Assembly: GCA_001899635.1 (NCBI GenBank)
Contig: MKVQ01000035.1
Location: 18,018 to 82,017 of the forward strand
Length of the DNA stretch: 64,000 nucleotides
Source of the DNA: Myxococcales bacterium 68-20
GTDB lineage: Bacteria; Myxococcota_A; Polyangia; Polyangiales; Polyangiaceae
Reading direction: 5' to 3'
Part shown: positions 8,584-18,032 of the stretch, piece by piece
How positions within the stretch are numbered: position 1 is the first letter of the stretch
How the letters are laid out: every line of letters starts with the position of its first letter
The notes under the pieces: model-generated
Databases searched by the model: none
Told to the model about the DNA's origin: nothing
What the model saw: the letters and a program-made list of their open reading frames with translations, nothing else
Made by a program: the position numbers and the translations under genes

Positions 8584-9609
8584 TCACTCGAAGACGTGCC
8601 CGATGACTTTCATCGTGACCCACGAGAGCGCTCCACTGAGCGGCAGCGTGAGGACCCAAGCCATGAGGATGTTGCCGGCGACCCCCCAACGTACCGCGCT
8701 CACCCGCTTGCTCGCGCCGACGCCCATGATGCAGGCGTTGATGCAGTGGGTGGTGGAGACGGGCACGCCGAAGTGGCTCGCTCCGAGGATGGTGAGTGCG
8801 CCCGCGGTCTCCGCCACGAAGCCCTGAAGCGGCGAGATGCGGATGATCTTCGTCCCCATCGTCTTGATGATCCGCTTGCCGCCGGCCATCGTGCCGAGCG
8901 CGATCGCTGCAGCGCACGAGATGATGACCCACGACGGCACGCCGTCGCCCTTCGGCAAGAACCAGTCGGGCATCCCGTCGTGATGGCCGGCCGTCACGAA
9001 CGCGATGAGCGCGAGGGTGATGATGCCCATCGACTTCTGCGCGTCGTTCGAACCGTGCGCGAACGCCATCGACATCGCCGAGAGGAGCTGGAGCCGCCGC
9101 GCGCTGCGGTGGACCGTCCCGGGACGCATCCTCCGAACGATCCAGAGGAGGAGGATCATGAGGAAGAAGGCAAACACGAACCCGATCGTCGGAGAGGCCA
9201 CGAGCGGGACGAGCACCTTCTTCTGGAGCGCGCCCCATTTGAACGCGCCGAGACCGCCCTTCGCGACGACGGCGCCGGCAAGCGCGCCGATGAGCGCGTG
9301 CGACGAGCTAGACGGGATGCCGTACCACCAAGTGATCAGGTTCCAGGCGCACGCACCGACCAGCGCGGAGAGCACGACGGTCTGCGTGACGAGCCCGGGG
9401 TCGGCGAAGCCGGACGCGATCGTCTTCGCCACGGCCGTCCCCGTGATCGCGCCGAAGAAGTTGAGGATCCCGGCCAGGATGACCGCGGTGCGGATCGGCA
9501 GGACGCCGGTGGAGACGACTGTGGCGATCGCGTTGGCCGCGTCGTGAAAGCCGTTGATGTAGTCGAAGATGAGGGCGAAGACGATGACGCAGACGAGCAG
9601 GCTAACCAT
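8584..9609 (-). CDS. pit: PiT-family inorganic phosphate transporter
   Basis: This 341-residue multi-pass membrane protein shows the duplicated PiT signature: near the N-terminus an IFDYINGFHDAANAIATVV segment, and in the second half MAFAHGSNDAQKSMG. These Asn/Asp-containing repeats bind phosphate and the coupling cation. It takes up phosphate (as metal-phosphate or with H+/Na+) across the inner membrane. It overlaps the upstream PhoU-like gene by 8 bp, giving the standard Pit/accessory arrangement. A stem-loop follows the stop. Confidence 0.95.
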   Translation of the reverse strand: MVSLLVCVIVFALIFDYINGFHDAANAIATVVSTGVLPIRTAVILAGILNFFGAITGTAVAKTIASGFADPGLVTQTVVLSALVGACAWNLITWWYGIPSSSSHALIGALAGAVVAKGGLGAFKWGALQKKVLVPLVASPTIGFVFAFFLMILLLWIVRRMRPGTVHRSARRLQLLSAMSMAFAHGSNDAQKSMGIITLALIAFVTAGHHDGMPDWFLPKGDGVPSWVIISCAAAIALGTMAGGKRIIKTMGTKIIRISPLQGFVAETAGALTILGASHFGVPVSTTHCINACIMGVGASKRVSAVRWGVAGNILMAWVLTLPLSGALSWVTMKVIGHVFE

Positions 9610-10270
9610 GCTTCACGGCGAGGTTGGCCAGCGTGTCGGCGATCGCGTCACACTGATCGATGGCGTTCTCGAGATCCTCGAGCACGGTCTTCTCACGAAT
9701 GAGGACACGCGCGTCGCCAGCGCCTTCGCGGAAGGGACCGCCGGTACCTTCCGCCCGGAACAACTCGGAGACCGCTTCGCGGTAGACGACGTCGGCCTCC
9801 TTCTCGAACTTCCGGAGCTCGCGGGCGACCGCCACGATCTCCGTGTATTTGTGCTTCCGGAGCTTCGGCATCGCCTCGTCGATCTTCTCCGTACAACGGA
9901 CGATGATCCCGATGAGCTTGCCCATCGCGTCGGTCGGCTTTTCGACGCCGAGCATGACGCAGGCGCGGATGGCGCCGTTGGTGAGGTCGAGAACGGTGTC
10001 GAGCTCGGAGGAGAGCTTCTGCAGGTCCTCGCGATCGATGGGCGTCACGAACGTTTTCGCGAGCGCCTCCTCCATCTCGTGAACGATGCGATCGCCCTCG
10101 TGCTCTATCGCCTGAACTTGATCCCGAGCCTGCTCGGCCGAAGTGCCGTTGGTGGAGAACTTTGCGAGCGCCTTGGCGCCGTCATGCGCGGCCTTCGCCT
10201 GACGCTCGAGGTAGTCGTAGAAGTGATCTTCGCGCGGCAAGAACCAGCGGATGACGTTCTGGATCCCCAT
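9602..10270 (-). CDS. DUF47/PhoU-like phosphate transport accessory protein
   Basis: This 222-residue, almost wholly helical acidic protein matches the DUF47 (PhoU-related, YkaA) family. The first half has HEGDRIVHEMEEAL and the second half RKFEKEADVVYREAV, the two E-x3-D/H repeats that bind metal ions in PhoU-like bundles. Members normally sit beside Pit genes and modulate the transporter. Here its stop lies inside the start of pit (8-bp overlap), which makes translational coupling likely. The ATG at 10270 is preceded by a leader with a 12-bp palindrome. Confidence 0.93.
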   Translation of the reverse strand: MGIQNVIRWFLPREDHFYDYLERQAKAAHDGAKALAKFSTNGTSAEQARDQVQAIEHEGDRIVHEMEEALAKTFVTPIDREDLQKLSSELDTVLDLTNGAIRACVMLGVEKPTDAMGKLIGIIVRCTEKIDEAMPKLRKHKYTEIVAVARELRKFEKEADVVYREAVSELFRAEGTGGPFREGAGDARVLIREKTVLEDLENAIDQCDAIADTLANLAVKHG

Positions 10271-10311
10271 CAGCCATACCTTCGGTGGGGGTGAGTGGAA
10301 CGATCGAGATG

Positions 10312-10323
10312 CAGCTGCAGCTG
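10312..10323. promoter_or_regulatory. CAGCTGCAGCTG palindrome in the pit-operon leader
   Basis: This perfect 12-bp palindrome sits about 42 bp upstream of the DUF47 start and is flanked by an imperfect GAGA/TCTC extension. It could be an operator for the phosphate transport pair or a leader hairpin. No Pho-box-like direct repeat is evident beside it. Confidence 0.3.
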
Positions 10324-10431
10324 GGTCTCCTTTTGCTCCATCTTTCCCGGCCGGATCTAGCCATTTCCGTTTTTGTTGTGCGACGACCGTGTGACGAAAT
10401 CAGAGCGACGCGTCACCGAGAGCCAAACTCC

Positions 10432-10447
10432 CGCGGATTTTTCCGCG
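10432..10447 (-). terminator. Short hairpin after the spermidine-synthase-like gene
   Basis: CGCGGA-TTTT-TCCGCG forms a 6-bp hairpin 30 bp past the stop at 10478 on the minus strand. It is short and has no U-tract on that strand, so the terminator role is tentative. Confidence 0.3.
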
Positions 10448-10477
10448 ATCTCGGGAACTTCGCCCGAGGGCGTGCGA

Positions 10478-11143
10478 TCAGCGTGCGGTGCCGATGTAAG
10501 CACGCGCACGGACGACGCCGCGCTCGTGGAGCGGCTCGACGCGGGGAACGAACCCAGCCTTACGGAGCGTGCGAACGAACACGTCGGCCGGGTATCCGCT
10601 CCACACGGCGAGCACGCCGCCCGGAGCAAGCGCGGACCGCGCGCGGACGAGAGCCGCTTCGGCGTAGAGGCGGGCGTTCGATCGGAAGCTCGCCCACTCG
10701 GGACCGTTGTCGACGTCGAGCAGGATCGCGGAGAGCGACCCCGGCTCCGCCGAAGCGATCACGTCGGCCACGTCGGCAAGGCAGAGCTCGACCCGAGGAT
10801 CGTCGAGCGCACCGCCGACGAGATCGGCGGCCTCGACGCGCGCGACGTCAGCGACGGTGCGGAGCTTCTCGACGACGACGACCTCCGTCTCCGGCGACGC
10901 GACCTCGAGCACCCCTCGCAGCGTCGCGCCGAAACCAAGGCCGCCGATGACGACACGCGGCCGTGCCGATCCCGTTCGCTCGATCGCCTCCTTCGCGAGG
11001 CGACCGAAGGCGAGCTCGGTCTCGAGCGCTGCGCTCGACAAGAGGACGACGTTGCCAAGGACGAGCTCAAGGTTCGCACCGTCGCGGCGCAGCAGCAGCG
11101 ACTTCTCATCCTCTACGATTGTTCGAACGATCTCGATTGCCAC
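10478..11143 (-). CDS. Spermidine-synthase-like SAM-fold protein
   Basis: The 221-residue protein has a Rossmann methyltransferase fold of the polyamine aminopropyltransferase type. It shows a glycine motif GLGFGATLRGVL (about 68-79), an acidic strand end EVVVVEK, and a DPRVELCLADV segment matching the 'DPRV...GDA' strand of spermidine synthases. At 221 residues it is shorter than true SpeE (about 290) and lacks the N-terminal beta-hairpin domain, so the substrate is uncertain; a SAM-dependent methyltransferase is possible. It follows the membrane kinase by only 3 bp and probably shares its transcript. Confidence 0.75.
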   Translation of the reverse strand: MAIEIVRTIVEDEKSLLLRRDGANLELVLGNVVLLSSAALETELAFGRLAKEAIERTGSARPRVVIGGLGFGATLRGVLEVASPETEVVVVEKLRTVADVARVEAADLVGGALDDPRVELCLADVADVIASAEPGSLSAILLDVDNGPEWASFRSNARLYAEAALVRARSALAPGGVLAVWSGYPADVFVRTLRKAGFVPRVEPLHERGVVRARAYIGTAR

Positions 11144-11146
11144 GTA

Positions 11147-12565
11147 TCACTCGCGAGAAGACGGGATCTCCGACGTGGGATCCGTCGTAGCCGTCGGTTT
11201 GACCGCCGGGCTGGGCGCGGTCGTGCGCGGCCTGGCGTGGGTGTTGTTCGCCGGCCGGGTGCCGGGCTGCGCCGCCGGCTTCTCCGACGCGACCAGCGTA
11301 GGTTCTTCGTCCGTGGTGAAGGGCAGCGAAGGAGGGAGCGGCTCCACGGGCATCGGCATGGGCGTCGGCGCAGGCACCGGCGTGACTGCGGGGGGCGGAG
11401 CCTGACGGCTCGCCGCTGACGACAGCCGGGTCGGGATCAACTTCGCGCCCACGACCGCGAGGCTCCCCACGACGGCGGCGAAGAGGATCGCCCAGAAGAC
11501 GAAGCTCGCCGTCGACATGTCCTTCTTCGGCTTCTGCTCGACGTTCGACGAGGCGGGCGGCGCGGTCCAGTTGTACTTGCCTCCGGTCACGAACGAAGAC
11601 GCGCTCGGGTGCCGAGTGGGCGGGGCCTGGACGAGCGCAGGACCGAGGATCGCGATCCGCTCCAGGGACGGCGCCGCGTTCGCACCGGCGTAGGGCGCGA
11701 GGAGACGTGCGAGCTCGACGACGTCGGGACGGCGATCCCGATCGCGCTCCATGCAGCGCCACAGGACGTGCTCCAGTCCCTGCGGGATGTCCGGCCGATG
11801 GTCCCGGAGATTCGGGATCGGACCATGGATGATGTTCTGGATGAGCTCGCCGAGCGAGTTGCCGACGAACGGCGCCCTGCCGGCGATCAGTCGAAACAGG
11901 ATCACGCTGAGCGACCATACGTCACTGCGCGCGTCCGCGTCGCGCGCGGAGACGACCTGCTCCGGCGCCATGTAGCTCGGCGAGCCGAGGAGATCGGTGG
12001 CCTTCGTCACGACGCTGTCGTGATGACTCCGCCGGCCACCGTGACTGGTGTCGCCATCGTCGAGATCGACGACCTTGGACACGCCGAAGTCGAGCACCTT
12101 CACGACCGGCTCACCACCGGAGCCACGAGTCAGAAAGAGGTTCGCCAGCTTCAGGTCCCGATGAACGATCCCGTGACCGTGAGCCTCCGCGATCGCCTCG
12201 CATGCCTGGATGATGTAGTCACTCGCCTCGGCGACGGGAAACCGGCCGCGCTTCTGGAGCAGCTCGGCGAAGTCGAGCCCCTCCAGGTACTCCATCACCA
12301 TGTAAGGCGCGCCTCCCTCGAGCGCGCCCACGTCGAGGACCCGCGAGACGTGCTTGCTCTTCAGGCGAACGGTGTTCCGTGCCTCGCGGAGGAAGCGGCT
12401 CTTGTACTCGCGACTGAGGACCTCGTCGCGCATGAACTTTAGGGCGACAGTCTGCCCGAGCTGGAGGTGGCGCGCGGCTACCACGTAACCCATCCCGCCC
12501 TCGCCGAGGACGCGCTCGATCTGGAACTTCCCGGCGATGATGTCGCCGGCGCGCACCCCACTCAT
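11147..12565 (-). CDS. Membrane-anchored Ser/Thr protein kinase
   Basis: This 472-residue Hanks-type kinase has every catalytic motif: GEGGMGYV (21-28), K43 in VALK, HRDLKLAN (135-142), DFG (159-161) and APE (200-202). One membrane helix lies at about 354-376. It is followed by roughly 95 mostly extracytoplasmic residues rich in Pro, Ala and Thr with no recognisable domain. The protein is probably active as a signalling kinase. A spermidine-synthase-like gene follows 3 bp downstream. Upstream it is divergent from the molybdenum hydroxylase cluster, so the two units share a 170-bp promoter region. Confidence 0.93.
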   Translation of the reverse strand: MSGVRAGDIIAGKFQIERVLGEGGMGYVVAARHLQLGQTVALKFMRDEVLSREYKSRFLREARNTVRLKSKHVSRVLDVGALEGGAPYMVMEYLEGLDFAELLQKRGRFPVAEASDYIIQACEAIAEAHGHGIVHRDLKLANLFLTRGSGGEPVVKVLDFGVSKVVDLDDGDTSHGGRRSHHDSVVTKATDLLGSPSYMAPEQVVSARDADARSDVWSLSVILFRLIAGRAPFVGNSLGELIQNIIHGPIPNLRDHRPDIPQGLEHVLWRCMERDRDRRPDVVELARLLAPYAGANAAPSLERIAILGPALVQAPPTRHPSASSFVTGGKYNWTAPPASSNVEQKPKKDMSTASFVFWAILFAAVVGSLAVVGAKLIPTRLSSAASRQAPPPAVTPVPAPTPMPMPVEPLPPSLPFTTDEEPTLVASEKPAAQPGTRPANNTHARPRTTAPSPAVKPTATTDPTSEIPSSRE

Positions 12566-12735
12566 CCAGGCTGGAAGTGTGCGCGTCCTGCCTTCTCAAA
12601 TCAAGAAACGGCGGGGCTTCCGACGAGCTCTGCTCGAGCGGCGGGAACCGGTAAAAGCCGAGCTCGGCTGTACGGATCACGTGAGCAGTGACGATCCGCG
12701 TCGTTCGAGTCGCCGGAACGGTCTATCAAGAATGG

Positions 12736-13395
12736 ATGCTCACCAAGCGCAGGGGTGCCGGTCTCGGCGCCGGCGCCCTCGTCCTTCTGATCGCGTTTGC
12801 GGGATGCGGCGGACGGAGCTCAGCGCCAGCCTCACTTCCTCTCCCCCCGACGTCGAAGGACGCGCTCCGCGCCCCCGAGGACTTCGCCGGCATCCCGGAT
12901 CGCGACGACCGCGCGCGGGCGCTCTTCGTCGAAGCGAGCCGCGTGATGCTCCATCCACGATGCACGAACTGTCACCCAGCAGGTGACAGCCCGACGCAGG
13001 GCAATGACGGCCGCCTCCACGATCCGCCCGTCGCCCGGGGACCGAAGGACCGGGGCGTGCCTGCGCTCGAATGCACCTCCTGCCATCAGGACAGGAACGT
13101 CGAGCTGGCCCGCGTCCCGGGTGCGCCGAGCTGGCATCTCGCGCCGATCGAGATGGCGTGGGCCGACAAGACGCCCGCCACGCTCTGCGACCAGCTGAAG
13201 GACCGGAAGCGCAACGGCGACCGAAGCCTCGATCAGGTCGTCGAGCACACCGCGCACGACGCTCTCGTTGGATGGGGATGGGCGCCGGGACATGGGCGCG
13301 AGCCGGTCCCGGGGACACGTGCGCAGTTCACGGCGCTCGTGGCCGCGTGGGTCAAAGAGGGCGCCGCGTGCCCGAAGGACGAGGTGAAGCGATGA
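12736..13395 (+). CDS. Cytochrome c-like lipoprotein with two CXXCH motifs
   Basis: This 219-residue protein has a basic KRR start, a hydrophobic stretch and the lipobox FAGC near residue 25. Its CTNCH and CTSCH motifs, about 38 residues apart, would each attach a c-type haem. The ATG at 12736 puts the basic n-region directly before the hydrophobic core; an in-frame GTG at 12688 would add 16 residues. Its stop overlaps the next start (ATGA), and the next two genes encode a molybdenum hydroxylase. It is therefore the likely electron acceptor for that enzyme at the membrane surface. Haem attachment is predicted, not shown. Confidence 0.8.
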   Translation: MLTKRRGAGLGAGALVLLIAFAGCGGRSSAPASLPLPPTSKDALRAPEDFAGIPDRDDRARALFVEASRVMLHPRCTNCHPAGDSPTQGNDGRLHDPPVARGPKDRGVPALECTSCHQDRNVELARVPGAPSWHLAPIEMAWADKTPATLCDQLKDRKRNGDRSLDQVVEHTAHDALVGWGWAPGHGREPVPGTRAQFTALVAAWVKEGAACPKDEVKR

Positions 13396-13847
13396 CGATT
13401 CGACTTCGCGTCAACGGCACCGATCACGAGCTCGACGTCGATCCGGAGATGCCGCTCCTCTGGGCGCTCCGCGACGTCCTCGGGCTCACCGGGACGAAGT
13501 ACGGCTGCGGAGAGGCGCTGTGCGGCGCATGCACCATCCACATCGATGGCGAGGTGGTGCGGTCGTGCGTGACGCCGGTGCGCCGCGCAGCCGGCAAGAA
13601 CGTCACGACGATCGAAGGACTTTCGCCCGACGGCTCCCACCCGCTGCAGAAGGCCTGGGTCGATCTCGGCGTCCCCCAATGCGGCTTCTGCCAGGCGGGC
13701 CAGATCATGAGCGCGGCGGCGCTCCTCGCGAAGAAGCCGAAGCCGACGGACGCGGAGATCGATCAGTCGCTCGCCGGCAACCTGTGTCGATGCGGCACGT
13801 ACCTCCGGATCCGCGCAGCGGTGAAGAAGGCTGCAGGTGAGCCGTGA
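13392..13847 (+). CDS. 2Fe-2S subunit of molybdenum hydroxylase (isoquinoline 1-oxidoreductase alpha type)
   Basis: This is a 151-residue protein of the xanthine dehydrogenase small-subunit family. The N-terminal plant-ferredoxin-like domain carries C39, C44, C47 and C59. The C-terminal helical domain has CGFC (97-100) and CRC (132-134), giving eight cysteines for two 2Fe-2S clusters. It passes electrons from the molybdenum centre to the acceptor. The ATG at 13392 overlaps the cytochrome gene stop, and its own stop overlaps the next start (GTGA). It has no signal peptide and would be exported by hitch-hiking with the Tat-signalled large subunit. The frame stays open upstream, but the family length fits this start. 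Confidence 0.93.
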   Translation: MTIRLRVNGTDHELDVDPEMPLLWALRDVLGLTGTKYGCGEALCGACTIHIDGEVVRSCVTPVRRAAGKNVTTIEGLSPDGSHPLQKAWVDLGVPQCGFCQAGQIMSAAALLAKKPKPTDAEIDQSLAGNLCRCGTYLRIRAAVKKAAGEP

Positions 13848-16123
13848 GCGAATCGATCCGCGTCGTCCGGCGCTCGTTCCTCGCCGGCCTCGGTGTCACC
13901 CTCGGCGGCCTCGCCCTCGGCTCGTTCGCCCATGCGGAGGCGCCGAAGCCACCGCCCGCGAAGCCGGGCGGAACAAACGCGACCGGCGCGACCGCCGGCG
14001 CCGGTCTCCGCCCCAACGTGTTCGTGCACGTAGCGCCCGACGGCATCGTCACGATCGCCTGTGCCCGCTCGGAGATGGGCCAAGGCGTGCGCAGCACCTT
14101 GCCCGCCCTCATCGCCGACGAGCTCGGCGCCGACATGGCGCGCGTGAAGATCGTGCAGGCCGTCGGCGACAAGGCTTACGGCGACCAGAACACGGACGGC
14201 TCGAGCAGCGTCCGCAAGGCGTTCACCGATCTCCGCCGCACCGGCGCCGCTGCGCGGATGATGCTCGTCACGGCGGCCGCGAAGCGCTTGAAGGTACCGG
14301 CCTCGTCGCTCCGCGTGCGCGACCACACTGTGATCCACGAGGCGACCAAGCGCGCGCTCGGATTCGGCGAGCTCGCCGACGACGCCGCGAAGGTCCCGGT
14401 GCCGAAGAAGGAGGAGATCGTCCTCCGCCCGCTCTCGGAGCTGAAGACGATCGGCAAGGACCTGCCGCTGCTCGACGCGCCCGACATCGTGACCGGCCGC
14501 GCCATGTTCGGCGCCGACCTGAAGCTCCCCGGCATGCTCACGGCGGTCATCGCGCGCCCTCCGGTCGTCGGAGGCAAGGTCGCGAAGTACGACGCCGCGA
14601 AGACGCTCGCGGTGAAGGGCGTGCAGCGCGTCGTTTCCCTCCCCGCACCGAAGCCTCCGTTCGCGTTCCAACCGCTCGGGGGCCTCGCCGTCGTCGCCGA
14701 CAACACGTGGGCGGCGATGCGCGGCCGCGCGCTCCTCGAGATCGCGTGGGAGCACGGCGACAACGCCGGCTACGACTCGAAGACCTACCGCGCGAAGCTC
14801 GAGGCCGCGGTCCGTGCGCCTGGGCGCGTCGTGCGCGCCCTCGGCGACGCGGACAAGGTGCTCGCCTCGGCGAAGCGCACCGTCGAGTCCATGTACTACG
14901 CACCAAACCTCGCGCACGCGCCGATGGAGCCGCCGGTCGCGGTGGCGAAGGTCGACGATCGATCGTGCGAGGTGTGGGCCTCGACGCAGAACCCCCAGTC
15001 CGCACGGACGGCGCTCGCGAAGGCGCTCGGCTTCGACGAGAGCCAGGTGACGGTCCACGTCACGCTCCTCGGCGGCGGGTTCGGCCGGAAGTCGAAGCCC
15101 GACTACGTCGTCGAGGCCGCGCTCGTCGCGAAGGCGATGGGCGTCCCGGTCCGCGTGCAGTGGACGCGCGAGGACGATCTCCAGCACGACTACTACCACT
15201 CGGTCAGCGCGCAACGCCTCGTCGCCGGCCTCGACGAGGGAGGCAAGGTCGTCGCGTGGCACCATCGCACGGCGTTCCCACCGATCGCCTCCACGTTCAA
15301 GGACACGGCGTTCTCCGAGCCCGGACAGCTCGGGCAGGGCGTGCTCGACGTGCCGCTCTCGATCCCGAACGTCCGCGCCGAGAACTGCGAGGCCCGCGCC
15401 CACACGCGGATCGGCTGGCTCCGGGCGGTCGCGAACATCTATCACGCGTTCGCGGTGCAGAGCTTCCTCGACGAGATCGCGCACGCGCGCAAGGTCGACC
15501 CGAAGGACAACCTCCTCGAGCTCCTCGGCCCCGCGCGCATCTGGAAGCCGGCCGACCTCGGCGTCACCGAGCTGCCGAACTACGGGCAGCCACTCGATCA
15601 GCATCCGATCGACACGGCTCGTCATCGCCGTGTCGTCGAGCGCGTCACCGATCTCTCCGGCTGGAGCAAGCGCGCTGCGTCCGGGCGCGCGCTCGGGCTC
15701 GCGGTGCACCGGAGCTTCCTCGCTTACATCGCCGTCGTCGTGTCCGTGGTGAAGGATCCGGCGGGCAAGATCCGCGTCGACGAGGCGTGGATCGTCGCCG
15801 ACGCGGGGCTCGTCGTGAACATGGAGCGCGCGCGCTCGCAGTTCGAAGGCGCGGTCATCTTCGGGCTGAGCCTCGCGCTCTACGGCGAGATCACGATGAA
15901 GGACGGCGCGACCGAGCAGTCGAACTTCCGCGACTTCCGCCTCATGCGGCTCCCGGAGGCGCCGCGCCGGATCCACGTCGAGGTCCTCCAGAGCGACGCT
16001 CCTCCGGCGGGCATCGGCGAGCCGGGCGTGCCACCGGTCGCGCCGGCGCTCACGAACGCGATCTTCGCGCTCACCGGAACGCGGGTGCGGGAGCTGCCCG
16101 TTATCCGGACACTCTCGGTCTAG
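13844..16123 (+). CDS. Tat-exported molybdopterin-binding oxidoreductase subunit (isoquinoline 1-oxidoreductase beta type)
   Basis: This 759-residue large subunit belongs to the aldehyde oxidase/xanthine dehydrogenase superfamily. It begins with a twin-arginine signal (RRSFLAG) and hydrophobic stretch, so it is folded with cofactor and exported to the periplasm. [12 protein letters not shown] near the middle and the late [16 protein letters not shown] segment, with the conserved catalytic-type glutamate in GEPG, mark the Mo-cofactor site. Members hydroxylate N-heterocycles or aldehydes using water. The substrate cannot be told from sequence. The neighbours supply the Fe-S subunit, a haem lipoprotein and cofactor maturation. 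Confidence 0.93.
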   Translation: MSESIRVVRRSFLAGLGVTLGGLALGSFAHAEAPKPPPAKPGGTNATGATAGAGLRPNVFVHVAPDGIVTIACARSEMGQGVRSTLPALIADELGADMARVKIVQAVGDKAYGDQNTDGSSSVRKAFTDLRRTGAAARMMLVTAAAKRLKVPASSLRVRDHTVIHEATKRALGFGELADDAAKVPVPKKEEIVLRPLSELKTIGKDLPLLDAPDIVTGRAMFGADLKLPGMLTAVIARPPVVGGKVAKYDAAKTLAVKGVQRVVSLPAPKPPFAFQPLGGLAVVADNTWAAMRGRALLEIAWEHGDNAGYDSKTYRAKLEAAVRAPGRVVRALGDADKVLASAKRTVESMYYAPNLAHAPMEPPVAVAKVDDRSCEVWASTQNPQSARTALAKALGFDESQVTVHVTLLGGGFGRKSKPDYVVEAALVAKAMGVPVRVQWTREDDLQHDYYHSVSAQRLVAGLDEGGKVVAWHHRTAFPPIASTFKDTAFSEPGQLGQGVLDVPLSIPNVRAENCEARAHTRIGWLRAVANIYHAFAVQSFLDEIAHARKVDPKDNLLELLGPARIWKPADLGVTELPNYGQPLDQHPIDTARHRRVVERVTDLSGWSKRAASGRALGLAVHRSFLAYIAVVVSVVKDPAGKIRVDEAWIVADAGLVVNMERARSQFEGAVIFGLSLALYGEITMKDGATEQSNFRDFRLMRLPEAPRRIHVEVLQSDAPPAGIGEPGVPPVAPALTNAIFALTGTRVRELPVIRTLSV

Positions 16124-16126
16124 CCG

Positions 16127-16738
16127 ATGCGCGGACGGCGAGACAGCGGCCGATTTCACGGCGTCGTCCTCGCGGCAGGGAACGGCAACCGGATGGGCGG
16201 TCCGAAGGCGCTCGTGCTTCTCGGCGGCCGGGCGCTCCTCGAACGACACCTCGAGCGCCTCCACGAGTCGGGCTGCACCTCGGTGACCGCAGTCGTGCGG
16301 CCCGCCGACGCCGACGCCGCATACGCCATCGCGAGGCGTCTCCCGTTCGACGTCACGCTCGTCGCCGCGACGACGCCGAGCCAGGCCGCGTCGCTCGCCT
16401 CGGCGATCGGTCGCCTCGTGCTCGAGGACGGCGATGTGGTCGCGATCACGCCCGTCGATCTGCTCCCGCCGCGCCTCGCGACCGTGCGCGCGCTCGAGGC
16501 CGCTCTCAGGAGCGCGCTCGCCGCGACGCCGTCGTATCACGGGCAGGGAGGTCACCCTGCCCTCGTCCGCCCGGAGGTCCTCGCTCCTTATGTGCGGGGA
16601 GAGACACCGCCGCTCCGCGACGTCCTCGAGGCGCTCGGAGCCCGCCGCCTACGCGTCGAGGTGGATGATGCGGCGGTGACCGGCGACTTCGACCGCCCGG
16701 ACGATCTCCCGCGCCGCCCCGGGGCGCACGCCGGCTAG
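16127..16738 (+). CDS. MocA/MobA-like nucleotidyltransferase, probable Mo-cofactor cytidylyltransferase
   Basis: This 203-residue GTA-fold nucleotidyltransferase has the N-terminal signature LAAGNGNRMGGPKAL, which binds the NTP phosphates. A strand ends in VDLLPP where metal-binding Asp is expected, and GQGGHP matches the GxGGHPv motif of molybdopterin cytidylyltransferases. It starts 3 bp after the molybdenum hydroxylase subunit, whose family uses molybdopterin cytosine dinucleotide, so MCD synthesis for that enzyme is the natural role. MobA-type GTP specificity cannot be excluded without alignment. Confidence 0.8.
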   Translation: MRGRRDSGRFHGVVLAAGNGNRMGGPKALVLLGGRALLERHLERLHESGCTSVTAVVRPADADAAYAIARRLPFDVTLVAATTPSQAASLASAIGRLVLEDGDVVAITPVDLLPPRLATVRALEAALRSALAATPSYHGQGGHPALVRPEVLAPYVRGETPPLRDVLEALGARRLRVEVDDAAVTGDFDRPDDLPRRPGAHAG

Positions 16739-16913
16739 CCCGACCTGCTCACCTGTGGAGGCGGACCGTTCGGCGACCCCAGCCGGAAACGGTGATTGGC
16801 CAGGGTGAGAGCACTGCCGCCGCGGTCGGGGGCGCTCGCGCTCGCGCCGGATCTTCGCACGCCCCCCTTTCCGTGTCTTGACTCGAGCCGTGCCGTTGGA
16901 GGACGTTGCACCC

Positions 16914-18032
16914 GTGAAATTTCGACTCAGCGCACCTGCCCTGTTGATCGCGGCGTCAACCCTGCTCGTGCTCGTGATCAGCGTCGTCGCCCAGCTCATG
17001 ACGAAGCGGCTCGTGGAGACTGCCCACGCCGGTGACTACGACCTGATGCGGCGGGCCTTCACCAGCACGCTCAAGGGCATGACGGACGAGGCGTCCTCCG
17101 ACGCCGAGATCTTCGCCAACATCCCTTCCGTCCGCACGGCGTTCATCGAGCGGGACCGCCCCAAGCTCCTCGCCCAGACCGAGACCGCGTACAAGCTCAT
17201 GGAAGAGAAGTACGCGATCGACCAGGCGCAGTTTCACACGCCTCCCGGAGTGTCGTTCCTCCGCCTCCAAGAGCCCGGGAAGTTCGGCGATGACCAGACG
17301 TCCTATCGGCCGATGCTCGCGGAGGTCCACCACGAGAAGGGGCTGAGGAAGGGCGTCGCGATCACCAAGGCCGGGCCTGCCATCTTCGGCATCGCGCCGA
17401 TCCTCGACGATGCGGGGAACCTCTCCGGGAGCTTCGAGATGGGCCTCGAGTTCGGCCCGGTGCTCGACGACATGAAGTCGGGCTTCGGGCTCGAGGGCGC
17501 CGTGTTCTTCCAGGAGAAGCAGCTCCAGGAGATCGCAACCGACCTCCCGGGCGACATCATCACGTCGAAGAACCGGGTTGGAAAGTACATCCGCTTCCAC
17601 TCGACGCACCCCGAGCTCGCCGCCGCGCTCGTCACCGATCGTGACGTGGAGATCACGACCCCGAAGAGCTACGAGCGGACCATCGCCGGCGTCCCGTGGG
17701 GCGTGCAGCTCATGCCGCTCTACAACTACGCGAACAAGCAGATCGGCGTCGTCGCCATCGCGGCGAGCTTCGAGGAAGACATCACCCTGCAGCGCCGCGC
17801 CCTCATCTGGCAGGTCCTCGCGGGCGTCTTCAGCATCGTGCTGATGGCGGGCGTGGTCGTCATCGTGGTCCGCGGTGTCCTGATCGCTCCGCTCGGGGCG
17901 CTCAACGAGCGCATGGCCGCGCTCGTCGCGGGCGATGCGTCGAGGCCGGCCGACCCACTCGACAGCTACTGCGAAGAGCTCGAGACCCTCGCGAAGAACT
18001 ACGAGCACCTCCGCACGCAGAGGAAGCCATGA
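16914..18032 (+). CDS. Cache-domain membrane sensor without output domain
   Basis: The 372-residue protein has an N-terminal membrane helix, a periplasmic domain of about 250 residues resembling a Cache (PAS-like) ligand sensor with an inserted helical segment, and a second membrane helix (LIWQVLAGVFSIVLMAGVVVIVV). After that come about 50 residues resembling a HAMP start (APLGALNERMAALVAGD), and it simply ends: no kinase, methyl-accepting or cyclase domain follows. GTG 16914 was chosen for GGAGGA at 16898-16903. Its stop overlaps the ion-channel start by 4 bp (ATGA), suggesting that the channel is its partner. Confidence 0.82.
   Translation: MKFRLSAPALLIAASTLLVLVISVVAQLMTKRLVETAHAGDYDLMRRAFTSTLKGMTDEASSDAEIFANIPSVRTAFIERDRPKLLAQTETAYKLMEEKYAIDQAQFHTPPGVSFLRLQEPGKFGDDQTSYRPMLAEVHHEKGLRKGVAITKAGPAIFGIAPILDDAGNLSGSFEMGLEFGPVLDDMKSGFGLEGAVFFQEKQLQEIATDLPGDIITSKNRVGKYIRFHSTHPELAAALVTDRDVEITTPKSYERTIAGVPWGVQLMPLYNYANKQIGVVAIAASFEEDITLQRRALIWQVLAGVFSIVLMAGVVVIVVRGVLIAPLGALNERMAALVAGDASRPADPLDSYCEELETLAKNYEHLRTQRKP

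Noticed and set aside
13763..16555. Very long open frame on the minus strand, antisense to the molybdenum hydroxylase genes (about 930 codons)
   Set aside because: It has no recognisable domain and an Arg/Glu/Asp-rich composition typical of antisense frames in high-GC DNA. The plus strand has clear enzyme motifs.
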